Shown: positions 8,633 through 17,089, counted from the first letter of the stretch. The stretch: 64,000 nucleotides of DNA from Amycolatopsis nigrescens CSC17Ta-90 (GCF_000384315.1 NZ_ARVW01000001.1:629746-693745); one strand, 5' to 3'. The notes: generated by a model not told the origin, from the letters alone. Translations and numbers: made by a program.

Positions 8633-9900
8633 CGGTACTCCGCTATCCGTGGCCACAGGCCGGCCACCGCGGCCGCGCCGGTGAGCGCCATCAGCACGAC
8701 GACCAGCACGTCCATCCCGTCCAGTGCCGCCACGGCGCCCGAAACGGACTCCTCGGCGCGTTCGGTGGCGGCGGTGATCGCCTTGCCCAGTTCCTGGTCG
8801 AGCGTCTCGGCGGCGGCCGACCCGGTGATGCCCTTCGCGGTGTCTTCATAGGGCGGCCGGAGCTTTTCCGGGTTGTCCGGCTCGTCCGGGCTGAACAGGT
8901 CCTCGTTCACCCCGCGCCAGTTGGCGACGGCGGCCTCGGCCGCGTTCAGCGCCTCGTCGTCCTGGCCCGAACCGGCCCGCACCGTCCGCACCACCGAGGC
9001 GATCCCGTCGATCGTCTCGCGAAGCCGCTGCACGTCGCCGACCTGGGGGAAGATCAGGATCCTGGCCTCGTCGGCGTCCGCGCTGCGACCGTCGGCGCGG
9101 GCGTCGGCCAGCCGCGCGACCCGCTCCCTGGATTCGTGCAGGCTGTCGCCGCTGCGCGACGCCGCGACCGCGGCCACGATGCTGAGCAGGGCGAAGCTCA
9201 GCACGGTCAGCGCGGTCGCGGCCAGCAGGCCGAGGTTGAACCGCCGGCGCGTCCGCCTTGCCAGGTAGCGCTGCGCGGCCACCAGCACGAGCAGCAGGAG
9301 CAGGGTGGCGGCGAACGGGCCCCAGGCGAAGGTGTCCACGTCCTCGTCCTGCGACCTGGCGATCTCCGCGGTCTCCGTTTCGCGCAGCGCGGCCGCGGTG
9401 GTGAGCATCCGGTCGCGCACCAGGATCGACGCCTCGTTGAGGTAGGAGATGCCCAGCGGGCGGGCCTGCCCGCTGTAGACCCAGCCCGCCTCGACCAGCC
9501 CGACGTAGACCGGCACCAGCGCGGCGAGGTCGGCCACCTTCTCCTTCCCGGCACCGTCCCCGGACGGTGCGTAGGTGGCGGCGAACTGCAGCGCATCGGT
9601 GACGTCCGCGATGTCCTCGCGGAAGGCCTGCTGCAGCTGGGTCACCTGGTCGCCTTCGACCAGTACGACGTTGTGCGAGGTGGCGTCCGCGTCGGCGAGT
9701 GCGCGGTAGACGGTGAGCGCGGCCGTGTTCACCGCACCACGGTGATGGCCCATCTCCTCCAGCCGCTCGGACCGGCCACGCAGGCTCAGCGCGCCGGCCA
9801 GCCCGGCCAGGAAGGCGGCGACCAGCACCGCCGCGACAATCGCGGTGAGCCGCCCTTCGGTGCGGCGAAGATGGGCGGCTATCTGCCCTCGCAAGGACAA
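8629..9900 (-). CDS. glnX: GlnX-like four-helix membrane sensor protein
   Basis: This 423-residue membrane protein is the first gene of the operon. Hydrophobic helices lie at about 18-40, 190-210, 222-248 and 395-418. They separate two extracytoplasmic helical regions (about 41-189 and 249-394), like two tandem sensor modules. There is no histidine-kinase, HAMP or GGDEF domain, so it must signal through a partner. In mycobacteria GlnX has this role between the lipoprotein GlnH and cytoplasmic kinase PknG; both are present downstream. The assignment is by topology and gene order, because such proteins are poorly conserved in sequence. The promoter must lie in 9901-10096. Confidence 0.8.
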   Translation of the reverse strand: MSLRGQIAAHLRRTEGRLTAIVAAVLVAAFLAGLAGALSLRGRSERLEEMGHHRGAVNTAALTVYRALADADATSHNVVLVEGDQVTQLQQAFREDIADVTDALQFAATYAPSGDGAGKEKVADLAALVPVYVGLVEAGWVYSGQARPLGISYLNEASILVRDRMLTTAAALRETETAEIARSQDEDVDTFAWGPFAATLLLLLVLVAAQRYLARRTRRRFNLGLLAATALTVLSFALLSIVAAVAASRSGDSLHESRERVARLADARADGRSADADEARILIFPQVGDVQRLRETIDGIASVVRTVRAGSGQDDEALNAAEAAVANWRGVNEDLFSPDEPDNPEKLRPPYEDTAKGITGSAAAETLDQELGKAITAATERAEESVSGAVAALDGMDVLVVVLMALTGAAAVAGLWPRIAEYR

Positions 9901-10096
9901 TATGGCACTTCACCCCCATTTCGCCGTCAGCGGTCCAAGGGCCAATCCGACGATGGCGGAGATCCTCACCGCAAGACCAGGCGTCAAGGTGCCGCACAAC
10001 TGCCCCTCAGCCCCAGCTCCAGCCAGGTCCACAAAGGACAGAAAGTGGAAAGAACCGGCTCGCCGCGTCCAGCGCGGCCGTCGTCGCACCCCTCAA

Positions 10097-10152
10097 GGCA
10101 AATAGCCGGCTTTTTGCCCTTTGAGCGAGGGGCAAAAAGCCGGCTATTTGCC
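10097..10152. repeat. Perfect 23-bp inverted repeat (stem-loop element)
   Basis: The arms are 10097-10119 and 10130-10152 around a 10-base loop. The right arm contains GGCAAAAAGCCGGCTATTTG (10131-10150), and the left arm is its complement. It lies after the rightward-pointing intergenic space and just beyond the 3' end of the leftward nitroreductase gene, so it could terminate transcription from that gene. The same 20-base word occurs inside the prenyltransferase-like gene at 56143-56162, so it is more likely a dispersed element. Confidence 0.8.
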
Positions 10153-10175
10153 GGGGGTCAGGGTTAGGGTTAGGG
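10153..10175 (+). other. G-quadruplex-type G-run motif
   Basis: Four G-runs (10153-10157, 10161-10163, 10167-10169, 10173-10175) separated by TCA/TTA triplets overlap the stop codon of the leftward nitroreductase gene. This fits the simple G3+N1-7 quadruplex rule on the plus strand. It directly abuts the 23-bp inverted repeat. The resemblance to telomere repeats is probably chance. Confidence 0.4.
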
Positions 10176-10598
10176 CTGTTCGAGGAGGACGACGGGGATC
10201 TCGCGGTCGGTCTTGGTCTGGTACTGGGCGTAGTTCTTGTGGTCGGCGACGATCCGCGGCCACAGCTGTTCCCGCTCCTGCGCGGACGCAATCCTGGCTC
10301 GCATGGGCTGCTCTGGTTTGCCCTGGAACGCCACCTTGACCTCGGGGTTGGCCTTCAGGTTGTGGAACCAGGCGGGGTGCTGGTCGTCGCCGCCGCGGGA
10401 GGCCACCACGACCAGGGTCGTACCGTCCTGCACCGGCGAGGTCAGCATCACCGAACGGGCCTGGCCGGACTTGCGGCCGGTGGTGGTGAGCTCCAGCACC
10501 GGCATCTTCGAGACGTGCCACCCGGCCCGGCCGCCGCTGAGCTTCAGCAGGCCGCGGTGCACGGCGTTCATGGCTTTCAAAGCGAAGTCGCTGGGCAT
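10170..10598 (-). CDS. Deazaflavin (F420)-dependent nitroreductase family protein
   Basis: This 142-residue protein is of the Ddn/Rv3547 family. Typical segments are MPVLELTTTGRKSG (about 32-45), a central TLVVVASRGGDDQHPAWFHNL (split here as TLVVVAS, then GG-D-x-x-HPAWFHNL), and KAxPEVKV. The HPAW(F/Y)xNL stretch and the GRKSG loop are family hallmarks tied to F420 binding. The length is full for a single split-beta-barrel domain. Members reduce quinones, nitroimidazoles or other electrophiles with F420H2. It stands alone, with a MarR regulator about 97 bases upstream on the same strand that may control it. Confidence 0.88.
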   Translation of the reverse strand: MPSDFALKAMNAVHRGLLKLSGGRAGWHVSKMPVLELTTTGRKSGQARSVMLTSPVQDGTTLVVVASRGGDDQHPAWFHNLKANPEVKVAFQGKPEQPMRARIASAQEREQLWPRIVADHKNYAQYQTKTDREIPVVLLEQP

Positions 10599-10695
10599 GG
10601 CCGGAATCTAGTCGCCATCCGGCGCGATGTCGAAAGCACTTCCCCCACCCGGGGTCATGACAGGCCGCAACCGTGCCATAACACGCCGTACGAGT

Positions 10696-11187
10696 TCAGT
10701 CCTCGGACAGCTCGTCGGTCGCGGTCCGCCCGGCGGACGTGGTCCGGCTGAGGAAACCGGCGAGCAGTTCGAGCTCGGCCTCGTCGTAGCCGGCGCAGAT
10801 CTCGTCCATCGAGGCGTTCATGCCGGAGAACAGCCCGATCAGCTCGGCATTGCGGTCACGCAGCGCCCGGACGACCACGGCCCGGCGGTCGTCCGGGTCA
10901 CGCTCACGGGCGACCCAGCCGCCGCGCTCGAGCCGGTCCAGGATGCCGGTCATGGTGGCCGGGTGCAGCCCGGCCCGTCTGGCCAGCGCGCTCGGGCTGA
11001 GCGGACCGTAGCGGGCGACGAGCTCGAGGCAGTCGAGGTCGGCGTCCTTGAGCTCGAGCCGCGCACCGACCTGATGGCTGAGCAGGGACAGCTGAATGCT
11101 CAGCTCGCGCAGCGACTCCTTGATGGCGGTGTTCAGCCGCCGCCTGCGCCGGTTCGCCTGCGCGTTTTCGGATGGTACGGAAACCAT
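10696..11187 (-). CDS. MarR-family transcriptional regulator
   Basis: This 163-residue protein has a MarR winged helix at about 45-130. The recognition region is LSPSALARRAGLHPATMTGILDRLERGGWVAR (helix-turn-helix plus start of the wing), followed by D-P-D-D-R-R-A, the usual MarR wing motif. The N-terminus is Arg-rich and the C-terminus helical, as needed for dimerisation. MarR proteins usually repress a neighbouring gene until a phenolic or oxidative ligand binds. The nearest candidates are the downstream nitroreductase gene on the same strand and the acyltransferase across the long divergent intergenic region. Confidence 0.9.
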   Translation of the reverse strand: MVSVPSENAQANRRRRRLNTAIKESLRELSIQLSLLSHQVGARLELKDADLDCLELVARYGPLSPSALARRAGLHPATMTGILDRLERGGWVARERDPDDRRAVVVRALRDRNAELIGLFSGMNASMDEICAGYDEAELELLAGFLSRTTSAGRTATDELSED

Positions 11188-11769
11188 AGGTTACAGCCTT
11201 CAGAGGATACGAATCGCGGAAGGCAATCGTACCCGATACGGATCAGTGCCGCGTCTTCGGGCAACACCGGCGGCCGCTATTTCGAAAGAAGACAACTTGA
11301 CGGAGAAACAAAGAAAAACCGGAGCGATCTAACGTTCCGCTGCCGAACAATTGCGACCTGTAGTCACCGGAAAGCGCTACCATCGACAACCGCAGAATCG
11401 CGGCCGGTCGCGGGCAGAAAGCGCTACCATCCGCTTCCGGACAAGCGCTACCCGTAGCCAAAAGAACGCATCCCGCAAGGCGAAGTGGCAGAGTTTCGAC
11501 AGGTACGTCCGAATTCACCCGAATGGCCCTAGGGTGCACCTAGATGACCATGGCACAGTTTCTCGGCAGAGGCCCAGAAGCTTCGTGACACGTAGTTTTT
11601 CTGGGGAATTGCTTCGCCGCGTGCGTAGTATCCACTGGGGGATCGGTTCGCACTCGTGGTAATCCACGCGCGACCATCCACGTCTCACCCGTCTCTCCTC
11701 ATCCGGGTTACCAACGCGCCTGCCAAAAACACCGGCGCGTTCTTCACGACAATTGAGTTGGGGATATCC
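11188..11769. other. AT-richer divergent intergenic region, no gene seen
   Basis: These 582 bases separate the leftward MarR gene from the rightward acyltransferase gene and are clearly less GC-rich than the coding DNA. No coding region could be supported on either strand. The region must hold both promoters and contains the three AGCGCT sites listed separately. A near-palindrome centred on GGTGCACC lies around 11530. Confidence 0.6.
11370..11450. promoter_or_regulatory. Cluster of three AGCGCT operator-like sites
   Basis: The 15-mer GAAAGCGCTACCATC occurs exactly twice, at 11370-11384 and 11417-11431 (47 bp apart). A third partial copy, CAAGCGCTACCC, follows at about 11442. The AGCGCT core is self-complementary and resembles half-sites of LacI/GalR-family operators. 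It lies upstream of the acyltransferase gene. No LacI-type regulator is encoded in the window. Confidence 0.5.
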
Positions 11770-12939
11770 ATGCCAAAAACAGATAGCACCGGCGTATCGA
11801 CGACGGCCAGACCGACCGGCCGGCAGCCCGGCTTGGACGGACTGCGCGGCCTCGCCGTGCTGCTCGTCGTCCTGTTCCACCTGGATGTGATCAAGTTCGG
11901 CTGGCTGGGCGTCTCCCTGTTCTTCGTCCTCAGCGGCCATCTCATCACCCGTGTTCTGCTTTCCAGACCGGAACGAAGCAGGCTCGCCCGCGCCAAGGAC
12001 TTCGCACGAAACCGGCTGATTCGACTCGGGCCGATGTACTTCCTGTGCGTCGGAATCGTCACCGTCGTGGCACTGGCCGGCGGCTACACGGCTGTCACGA
12101 AGAACGTGGCGTGGCTGTGGACGTGGACCGCCAACCTGCGCCCGCTCTTCCCCGGGTTCGGCCCCGGCGGATTCCCTGGCACCGTTCCCATGTGGTCGCT
12201 CGGGGTGGAGATTCAGCTCTATCTGTTGTGGGCGATAACCGCACTGCTGCTGCCCCGGCACTGGTTCCGCTGGATGGTGGTGGCGCTGGCCATCGGCGGC
12301 CCGCTCGTGCGAGTGCTCAGTTACCTGCTGTTCGACTCGGCCGGGGTTCCGGACCAGTTCCTGCTGCTCGCGGTGTACATGTCGCCGCTGACCTACCTCG
12401 ATGCCTTCGCGATGGGCGCCTGCACGGCGTTTCCCGAGGTCAGGGCCTGGCTCGCGCGGTTCGGCAAGGTGCTCTTGTCCGTCGCCGTGGCGGGGCTCGC
12501 CGGGTTCATCGGCTACGTCGTGCTGAGCACCGGGAAGGTGACCGAAGACCTCGGCTTCCCGGTTCTGTTCCGGCAGTACGAAGGGTGGGTCTGGCAGTAC
12601 TGGCTGGTCGCGTTGCTGTTCGCGATGGCGGTCTACTACGCCGGGGAGAGCACCAGGCTCCAACGGCTGCTGTCGGTGCGACCACTGGTCAGGCTGGGAC
12701 ATATCTCGTACAGCTTGTACCTGCTGCACGCCAGCGTGATCTTCCTCTTCACCGAACTGTGGATGACGGACTACACCCCGTGGAGCCTCGGCGGGCTGGC
12801 GGCAGCGGTCGGCGCGTTCATCGTCTCGGTACTGCTCGCGGAACTCACCTACCGTTTGATAGAGACACCGTTCCTGCGACTGAAACGGCGTTCGCTGGTA
12901 CTCACCGTGCCCGCTAGGCCGAAAGAAGCCGCGGTTTAG
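11770..12939 (+). CDS. Acyltransferase_3 (OafA-type) membrane acyltransferase
   Basis: This 389-residue, strongly hydrophobic protein has about ten membrane helices. The early segment LDGLRGLAVLLVVLFH is the acyltransferase-3 signature with its catalytic His. Later come SLFFVLSGHLI, RLIRLGPMYFL, MWSLGVEIQLYLLW and GHISYSLYLLH, all typical of the family. These enzymes move acetyl or longer acyl groups onto sugars of cell-surface glycans or natural products. The ATG at 11770 has a GGGGA sequence at good spacing; an in-frame ATG at 11656 would add an atypical hydrophilic leader. The acceptor is unknown; the arylsulfotransferase gene follows on the same strand. Confidence 0.88.
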   Translation: MPKTDSTGVSTTARPTGRQPGLDGLRGLAVLLVVLFHLDVIKFGWLGVSLFFVLSGHLITRVLLSRPERSRLARAKDFARNRLIRLGPMYFLCVGIVTVVALAGGYTAVTKNVAWLWTWTANLRPLFPGFGPGGFPGTVPMWSLGVEIQLYLLWAITALLLPRHWFRWMVVALAIGGPLVRVLSYLLFDSAGVPDQFLLLAVYMSPLTYLDAFAMGACTAFPEVRAWLARFGKVLLSVAVAGLAGFIGYVVLSTGKVTEDLGFPVLFRQYEGWVWQYWLVALLFAMAVYYAGESTRLQRLLSVRPLVRLGHISYSLYLLHASVIFLFTELWMTDYTPWSLGGLAAAVGAFIVSVLLAELTYRLIETPFLRLKRRSLVLTVPARPKEAAV

Positions 12940-13124
12940 TCCGGCACAACCCGGTCACTGCTCGCGCCCGCCCGGCAGGGTGGACGCGAGCAGTCGTCTG
13001 TGCCAGACCGCACTGGACGAAATCGCCAGTGACTGAACAGGTCTTTGAAGGGATTGACAGAAAGAACCGAAAGCTCGTTGAACATGGAAAGAAGATCTTG
13101 ACGAGAACGAATTGAGGGCAACGC

Positions 13125-14321
13125 ATGCCAGAAATGGATCGCCGCAAGGCGCTGCGCCGGCTCGGCCTGATCGGAGCGGCGGCCGGGGCGGGTGCGGCTG
13201 GCCTGGCCACGGGGTCGGGATTCGCCGGTGCAGCGGAGAAACCGGGTGCTTCGGGATTCGCCGCGTCCGTCCGACCAGCCGGACGGGCCTCGACCACGCT
13301 CGAAATACCGCAGATGACCGTTCTAGTTGACCGGCCGGAAGCCGCCCCAGGCCTGATCTACTACAACGCGGACGGAATGGTCATCGCCGATCGACACGGT
13401 GTGACGAAGAACTTCCTCGCCTCGCCGAAGATCTGCAGCGATTTCCGGCCGCAGACCTATCAGGGCCGGCGCGTGCTGACCTGGTGGGAACAGGGGGACA
13501 ACGACCTGAACAGCGGCGGGACGCTGCACCGCGCCGACCTTTCCTTCACCGTCGAGGACGAGATAACCGAGTTCGGCGCCTTCCGGCCGGGGATGCACGA
13601 GTTCGCGATCACCCCGCAGAACACCGCGCTGCTCACGATCTACCAGCGGATTCCCTACGATCTGAGGCCGGTCGGCGGCCCGGCGGAGGGCTTGCTGACG
13701 GACTCGCTCTGGGTGGAGGTCGACCTCGCCAGCAGGCAGGTGCTGAACCAGTGGCGGGCCAGTGACCACGTGCCGATCACCGACACCTACGCCCGGCTGC
13801 CCACCGATCCCGCCGAGTCCTTCGACTACTTCCACATCAACTCGGTCAGCCCGGATGTGGACGGGAACATCCTGATCTGCGCCCGGCACACCTCGGCGAT
13901 CTACAAGACCGACCGCCGCGGCCACCGGCTGCTCTGGACCATGGGCGGCAAGAGCAGCGACTACCGGGTCGACGGCGACGCCTCGTTCAGCTGGCAGCAC
14001 GACGCGCAGGCGGTGGACGCGTTCACCATCCGGCTGTTCGACAACGCCAGCGACGGCACCGCGGTGGATCGCCCGCACAGCAGGGTGATCTGGGTCCGGC
14101 GCGACCCGTGGACCAAGAAGGTCAGCCTGGTCCGCGAGTGGATACACCCCGAAGGCGTGTCGAGCTACGCCATGGGCAACGCGCAGAAACTGGCCAACGG
14201 CAACACCTTCGTCGGCTGGGGCAGCTCGATGCGGGTGTCCGAGGTCGACCGCCGCGGCAGGCTGGTCTTCGACGCCACCCTGCCCGACCTGTGCTACCGC
14301 GGGTACCGGTTCGCCGACTGA
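13125..14321 (+). CDS. Tat-exported arylsulfotransferase-family (ASST) protein
   Basis: This 398-residue protein begins with a twin-arginine signal (MDRRKALRRLGLIG, then an Ala/Gly-rich stretch) and is probably released after about residue 37. The mature part is of the ASST type (Arylsulfotran_2 family), a six-bladed beta-propeller: GLIYYNADGMVI, HEFAITPQNTALLT, FDYFHINSVSPDVDGNIL, WTMGGK, FSWQHDAQ, NAQKLANGNTFVGWG. The His residues in these blades (HEF, FHIN, WQHD) correspond to conserved family positions. Such proteins transfer sulfate between phenolic compounds without PAPS, though many actinobacterial members are untested. GAGGG precedes the ATG. A terminator-like hairpin follows. Confidence 0.85.
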   Translation: MPEMDRRKALRRLGLIGAAAGAGAAGLATGSGFAGAAEKPGASGFAASVRPAGRASTTLEIPQMTVLVDRPEAAPGLIYYNADGMVIADRHGVTKNFLASPKICSDFRPQTYQGRRVLTWWEQGDNDLNSGGTLHRADLSFTVEDEITEFGAFRPGMHEFAITPQNTALLTIYQRIPYDLRPVGGPAEGLLTDSLWVEVDLASRQVLNQWRASDHVPITDTYARLPTDPAESFDYFHINSVSPDVDGNILICARHTSAIYKTDRRGHRLLWTMGGKSSDYRVDGDASFSWQHDAQAVDAFTIRLFDNASDGTAVDRPHSRVIWVRRDPWTKKVSLVREWIHPEGVSSYAMGNAQKLANGNTFVGWGSSMRVSEVDRRGRLVFDATLPDLCYRGYRFAD

Positions 14322-14332
14322 TCAGCGAACGA

Positions 14333-14368
14333 GCCCGGCTGCCGGAGCCGCGGTTCCGGCAGCCGGGC
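14333..14368. terminator. Hairpin between convergent genes (bidirectional terminator)
   Basis: A perfect 14-bp stem (14333-14346 with 14355-14368) and an 8-base loop lie exactly between the ends of the arylsulfotransferase gene (14321) and the leftward sulfotransferase gene (14379). It has no T-run, as is common for actinomycete terminators. Confidence 0.75.
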
Positions 14369-14378
14369 GCTCGCACGG

Positions 14379-15065
14379 CTAGCTCGCGGCGAGCGGCCCC
14401 GGCGCGCCCGCTCCGCTGAGGATCTTCCCCACCACCTGCGGCATGGAGTCGGCATCGTTGACCCGGGGGAAGTCGCCGTCCGGCACGTCGACGCCGAGGA
14501 ACTCGCACAGCGGTGCCCAGCCCTGCCGCACCTCGAACACCAGCAGCCGCTCCGGTTCGATGACCCGCGCGACCTCGGCGTTGTGCTCGGCGAAGGTCTT
14601 GATCGCGTACTCGGCCTCCTCGAACCGGTCGGCGAAGGTGCGGTGCCAGATCATCTTGCTGACCACCCGGTGCAGCCGGTCCAGCCGCTCGGCGACCTCC
14701 GGATGGGCCGCGGCCTGCTCCTCGTCCCCCTGCACGGCGAACTTGTACAGGGTGTTGTACGTGCTCCGGTACCAGGCTTCGGCCTCGCGCACGGTGAGGA
14801 TCACCTTGGCCTCGGGGTAGGCCCGCGCGATCTCCTTGTAGTACGCGGTGCTCGGCCAGTCCACTGTGGACTGATAGCCGTCGAAAACGCGCGACCAGTC
14901 CGGGCTCTGCCCCTCCAGCACGATTCGTTCCCAGTGCGCGAGATGTTCCGCGTCACCGAGGACCTCGAACATGTGGTAGCAGGGGCCGAAGCCGAGCTGC
15001 TCCAGCGCGACCTTCAGCGAGGTGGTGCCGGTCCGGCCGAAACCGGCCCCGATGATCTTCACCAT
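14379..15065 (-). CDS. PAPS-dependent sulfotransferase family protein
   Basis: This 228-residue protein has the 5'-phosphosulfate-binding loop GAGFGRTGTTSL near its start (residues 5-16), a PSB loop of the sulfotransferase fold. A central helix-rich part with TVREAEAWYRST resembles the 3'-phosphate-binding element of cytosolic-type sulfotransferases (R-D-P-x-D-x-x-S variants). The length and ending (LCEFLGV...DFPRVNDA) fit the Sulfotransfer_4/NAD-type group. It would move sulfate from PAPS to an unknown acceptor in the cytosol. GGAG lies seven bases upstream of the ATG. The CysQ-like phosphatase gene just upstream on the same strand would remove the PAP by-product. Confidence 0.87.
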   Translation of the reverse strand: MVKIIGAGFGRTGTTSLKVALEQLGFGPCYHMFEVLGDAEHLAHWERIVLEGQSPDWSRVFDGYQSTVDWPSTAYYKEIARAYPEAKVILTVREAEAWYRSTYNTLYKFAVQGDEEQAAAHPEVAERLDRLHRVVSKMIWHRTFADRFEEAEYAIKTFAEHNAEVARVIEPERLLVFEVRQGWAPLCEFLGVDVPDGDFPRVNDADSMPQVVGKILSGAGAPGPLAAS

Positions 15066-15127
15066 GACAACTGCTCCTTTCGGCGGGATGCCGCCCCCAT
15101 GTACGGATAACGGCCGTCCTGAGCGGG

Positions 15128-15883
15128 TCAGCGGGACTTCTCCACGCCGATCCGGTCGAGCGTGCGGCGCAGCAGGTCGGCGATGTCCGGATGGCACACC
15201 AGCAGGTCCGGCAGCCACGGGTCGGGCTGGTTGTACCGCAGCGGGCTGCCGTCCACCCTGGACGCGAACACCCCGGCGGCCTGCGCGACGGCGATCGGCG
15301 CGGCCGAGTCCCATTCGTACTGCCCGCCCGCGTGCAGGTAGGCATCCACCTCGCCGAGCAGCACCGCCGCGATCTTCACCCCGGCCGAGCCGAGCGGCAC
15401 CGTCTGCGCGCCGAGCTCGGTGGCCAGCTCGTCCACGAAGGCGGGCGGCCTGCTGCGGCTCACCGCGATCCGGATCGGGCCGGCACCCCGGACCGGCACC
15501 GGCGGCGGGTCGTCCGTGCCGAGCACGACCCCGCGGCCCGGCAGCGCGATCGCGCCGGCGATCAGCCGCTCGCCCTCGGCCAGTGCGACGTGCACCGCCC
15601 AGTCCGGCCTGCCTTCGCCGAACTCCCTGGTGCCGTCGAGCGGGTCGACGATCCACACCCGGCCATTACCGGCCACACTGCCATGCTCGGAGCGCACCGC
15701 GTCGCCGGGCCGTGCCCGCGCCAGCTCGGCGAGCAGGAGCTCGTGCGAGGAACCGTCTCCCGCGTCACCGAGTGCGGCACCGGTGGGCGCGCCCGGTGCG
15801 TCGCGCAACCGGACCAGTCCCTCTCCGGCCGCCGCGGCCAGCGCGCGAGCCAGTCCGTGGTCGGTCGGTCGATCGTCGGTCAT
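15128..15883 (-). CDS. cysQ: CysQ-like 3'(2'),5'-bisphosphate nucleotidase / IMPase family
   Basis: This 251-residue protein is of the Li-sensitive phosphatase superfamily. Motif WIVDPLDGTREF (metal-binding Asp residues) and the distal WDSAAPIAVAQAAG are both intact. SSHELLLAEL and SEHGS supply the acidic region ahead of them. The TREF variant rather than TxNF favours CysQ (PAP/PAPS phosphatase) over inositol monophosphatase. CysQ turns the PAP left by sulfotransferases into AMP. Its position 62 bases upstream of the sulfotransferase gene on the same strand supports this. Substrate choice within the superfamily is inferred. Confidence 0.82.
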   Translation of the reverse strand: MTDDRPTDHGLARALAAAAGEGLVRLRDAPGAPTGAALGDAGDGSSHELLLAELARARPGDAVRSEHGSVAGNGRVWIVDPLDGTREFGEGRPDWAVHVALAEGERLIAGAIALPGRGVVLGTDDPPPVPVRGAGPIRIAVSRSRPPAFVDELATELGAQTVPLGSAGVKIAAVLLGEVDAYLHAGGQYEWDSAAPIAVAQAAGVFASRVDGSPLRYNQPDPWLPDLLVCHPDIADLLRRTLDRIGVEKSR

Positions 15884-16105
15884 AGCCCCGCCTCCGCGCG
15901 AGTCCGCCGGCGTACGGCGCGCTCCCCCATCCGTCCGCCGCGGACCGGCACGGCCACGGGCGGTTCGTCACTTTGATCACCTTCGCACGAGCGAGCCGGC
16001 ATCGACAACCTTTCCGACGTTTCTTTCGCAGGTCGAGGCGCATTATCGGGCCTGCGGAAAGAAGGCGGAAAGGGTCCACTCCGGAGCTGGGTGTCCCGGC
16101 GGGAA

Positions 16106-16942
16106 TCAGGCCGCGGTACCGGGCCAGCTCAGGGTGACCAGCGCGCGCCCGGACGAACCGAGATCGGGCGGCAGGCTCGGATCGACACCGCGCTCGCGCA
16201 GCGCGGCCGCCACCTCCGCGGTGGCCGAGGCGGGCAAGCACAGCCGCCGCCGGGTGACGTCCACCAGATCGGTGATCCCGGCGTGCTCCGGCCGCGGCGG
16301 GCGGTTCCAGCGAACCACCCGCGGCCGGATGCCCAGCTCGGTCAGTGCGGCCACGCAGTCGTCCGCGGTCGGACCGTCCGGGCGGGTGATGCCGTGGAAG
16401 CGCTGCCACAGCGGGTTCAGCTCGACCAGCGGATGGCTCGCGGCCAGTTCCAGCACCACCCGGCGGCGCGCGCACCCGGTCAGCGCGGTGACGAACGGCC
16501 CGAGGTCGGGCACGTTGTAGACCACGTTCCCGCACAGCACGACGTCCGCCACCCCGGCCCGCTCCGCCTGCTCCGGCCACCGGCCGGGCACCAGCCGGTG
16601 CGCCAGACCGAGCCGCCCGGCGCGTTCGGCGAAGGTCGCCAGCAGCGTTTCGTCCACGTCCACCGCGGTCACCGACGTGACCGGCGCCCGGCCGGCCAGC
16701 GGCAGGCTGCTCGCCCCCGCCGCCGCCCCGACGTCGAGCACCGTGCCCGGCCGGTCCAGCGCCGCGAGCGCCTCGGCGAACGTGGCCCCGGCCGGCTCGG
16801 CGATCTGCGCGTCAGCCCGCCGCACGAACACCGGCCGCGGCAGCACCCATGGCGACTCCTCGGCCCGCGCCAGCACCTCCGCCGGAATCACCCAGGCGGC
16901 GAGCTGCTCCGCCCACGCCGTCAACGCGCCCACATCGCCCAT
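16106..16942 (-). CDS. Class I SAM-dependent methyltransferase
   Basis: This 278-residue protein has SAM motif I TVLDVGAAAGASSLPLA (about 67-83), an acidic motif II TAVDVDETLL, and a post-II VADVVLCGNVVYNVPD. The rest is a conventional Rossmann methyltransferase with an N-terminal helical cap. No substrate can be assigned. The gene is alone on this strand; 222 bases separate it from the cysQ-like gene downstream, so it probably has its own promoter. It diverges from the hydrolase gene at 17090. Confidence 0.8.
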   Translation of the reverse strand: MGDVGALTAWAEQLAAWVIPAEVLARAEESPWVLPRPVFVRRADAQIAEPAGATFAEALAALDRPGTVLDVGAAAGASSLPLAGRAPVTSVTAVDVDETLLATFAERAGRLGLAHRLVPGRWPEQAERAGVADVVLCGNVVYNVPDLGPFVTALTGCARRRVVLELAASHPLVELNPLWQRFHGITRPDGPTADDCVAALTELGIRPRVVRWNRPPRPEHAGITDLVDVTRRRLCLPASATAEVAAALRERGVDPSLPPDLGSSGRALVTLSWPGTAA

Positions 16943-17089
16943 GCCGCACAGTGTCCCTCAGCGTCCATCAGCGTCCATTACGGCCGACAACGGTGCGCCC
17001 CCTAATCCTGAAGGCTGACCCGGGACTCAGGGACGGGATCGGGGGCGTTCCCGATGTGCCGGGCCGCCCTGGACGGCCAGGCTGGGCGC

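Noticed and set aside
10160..10176. Telomere-type repeat GGGTTA
   Set aside because: Only two full units in ordinary chromosomal DNA; actinomycete telomeres do not use this sequence.
11656..11769. Upstream start for the acyltransferase
   Set aside because: Adds an atypical hydrophilic leader through AT-rich intergenic DNA; the ATG at 11770 has a better ribosome site.
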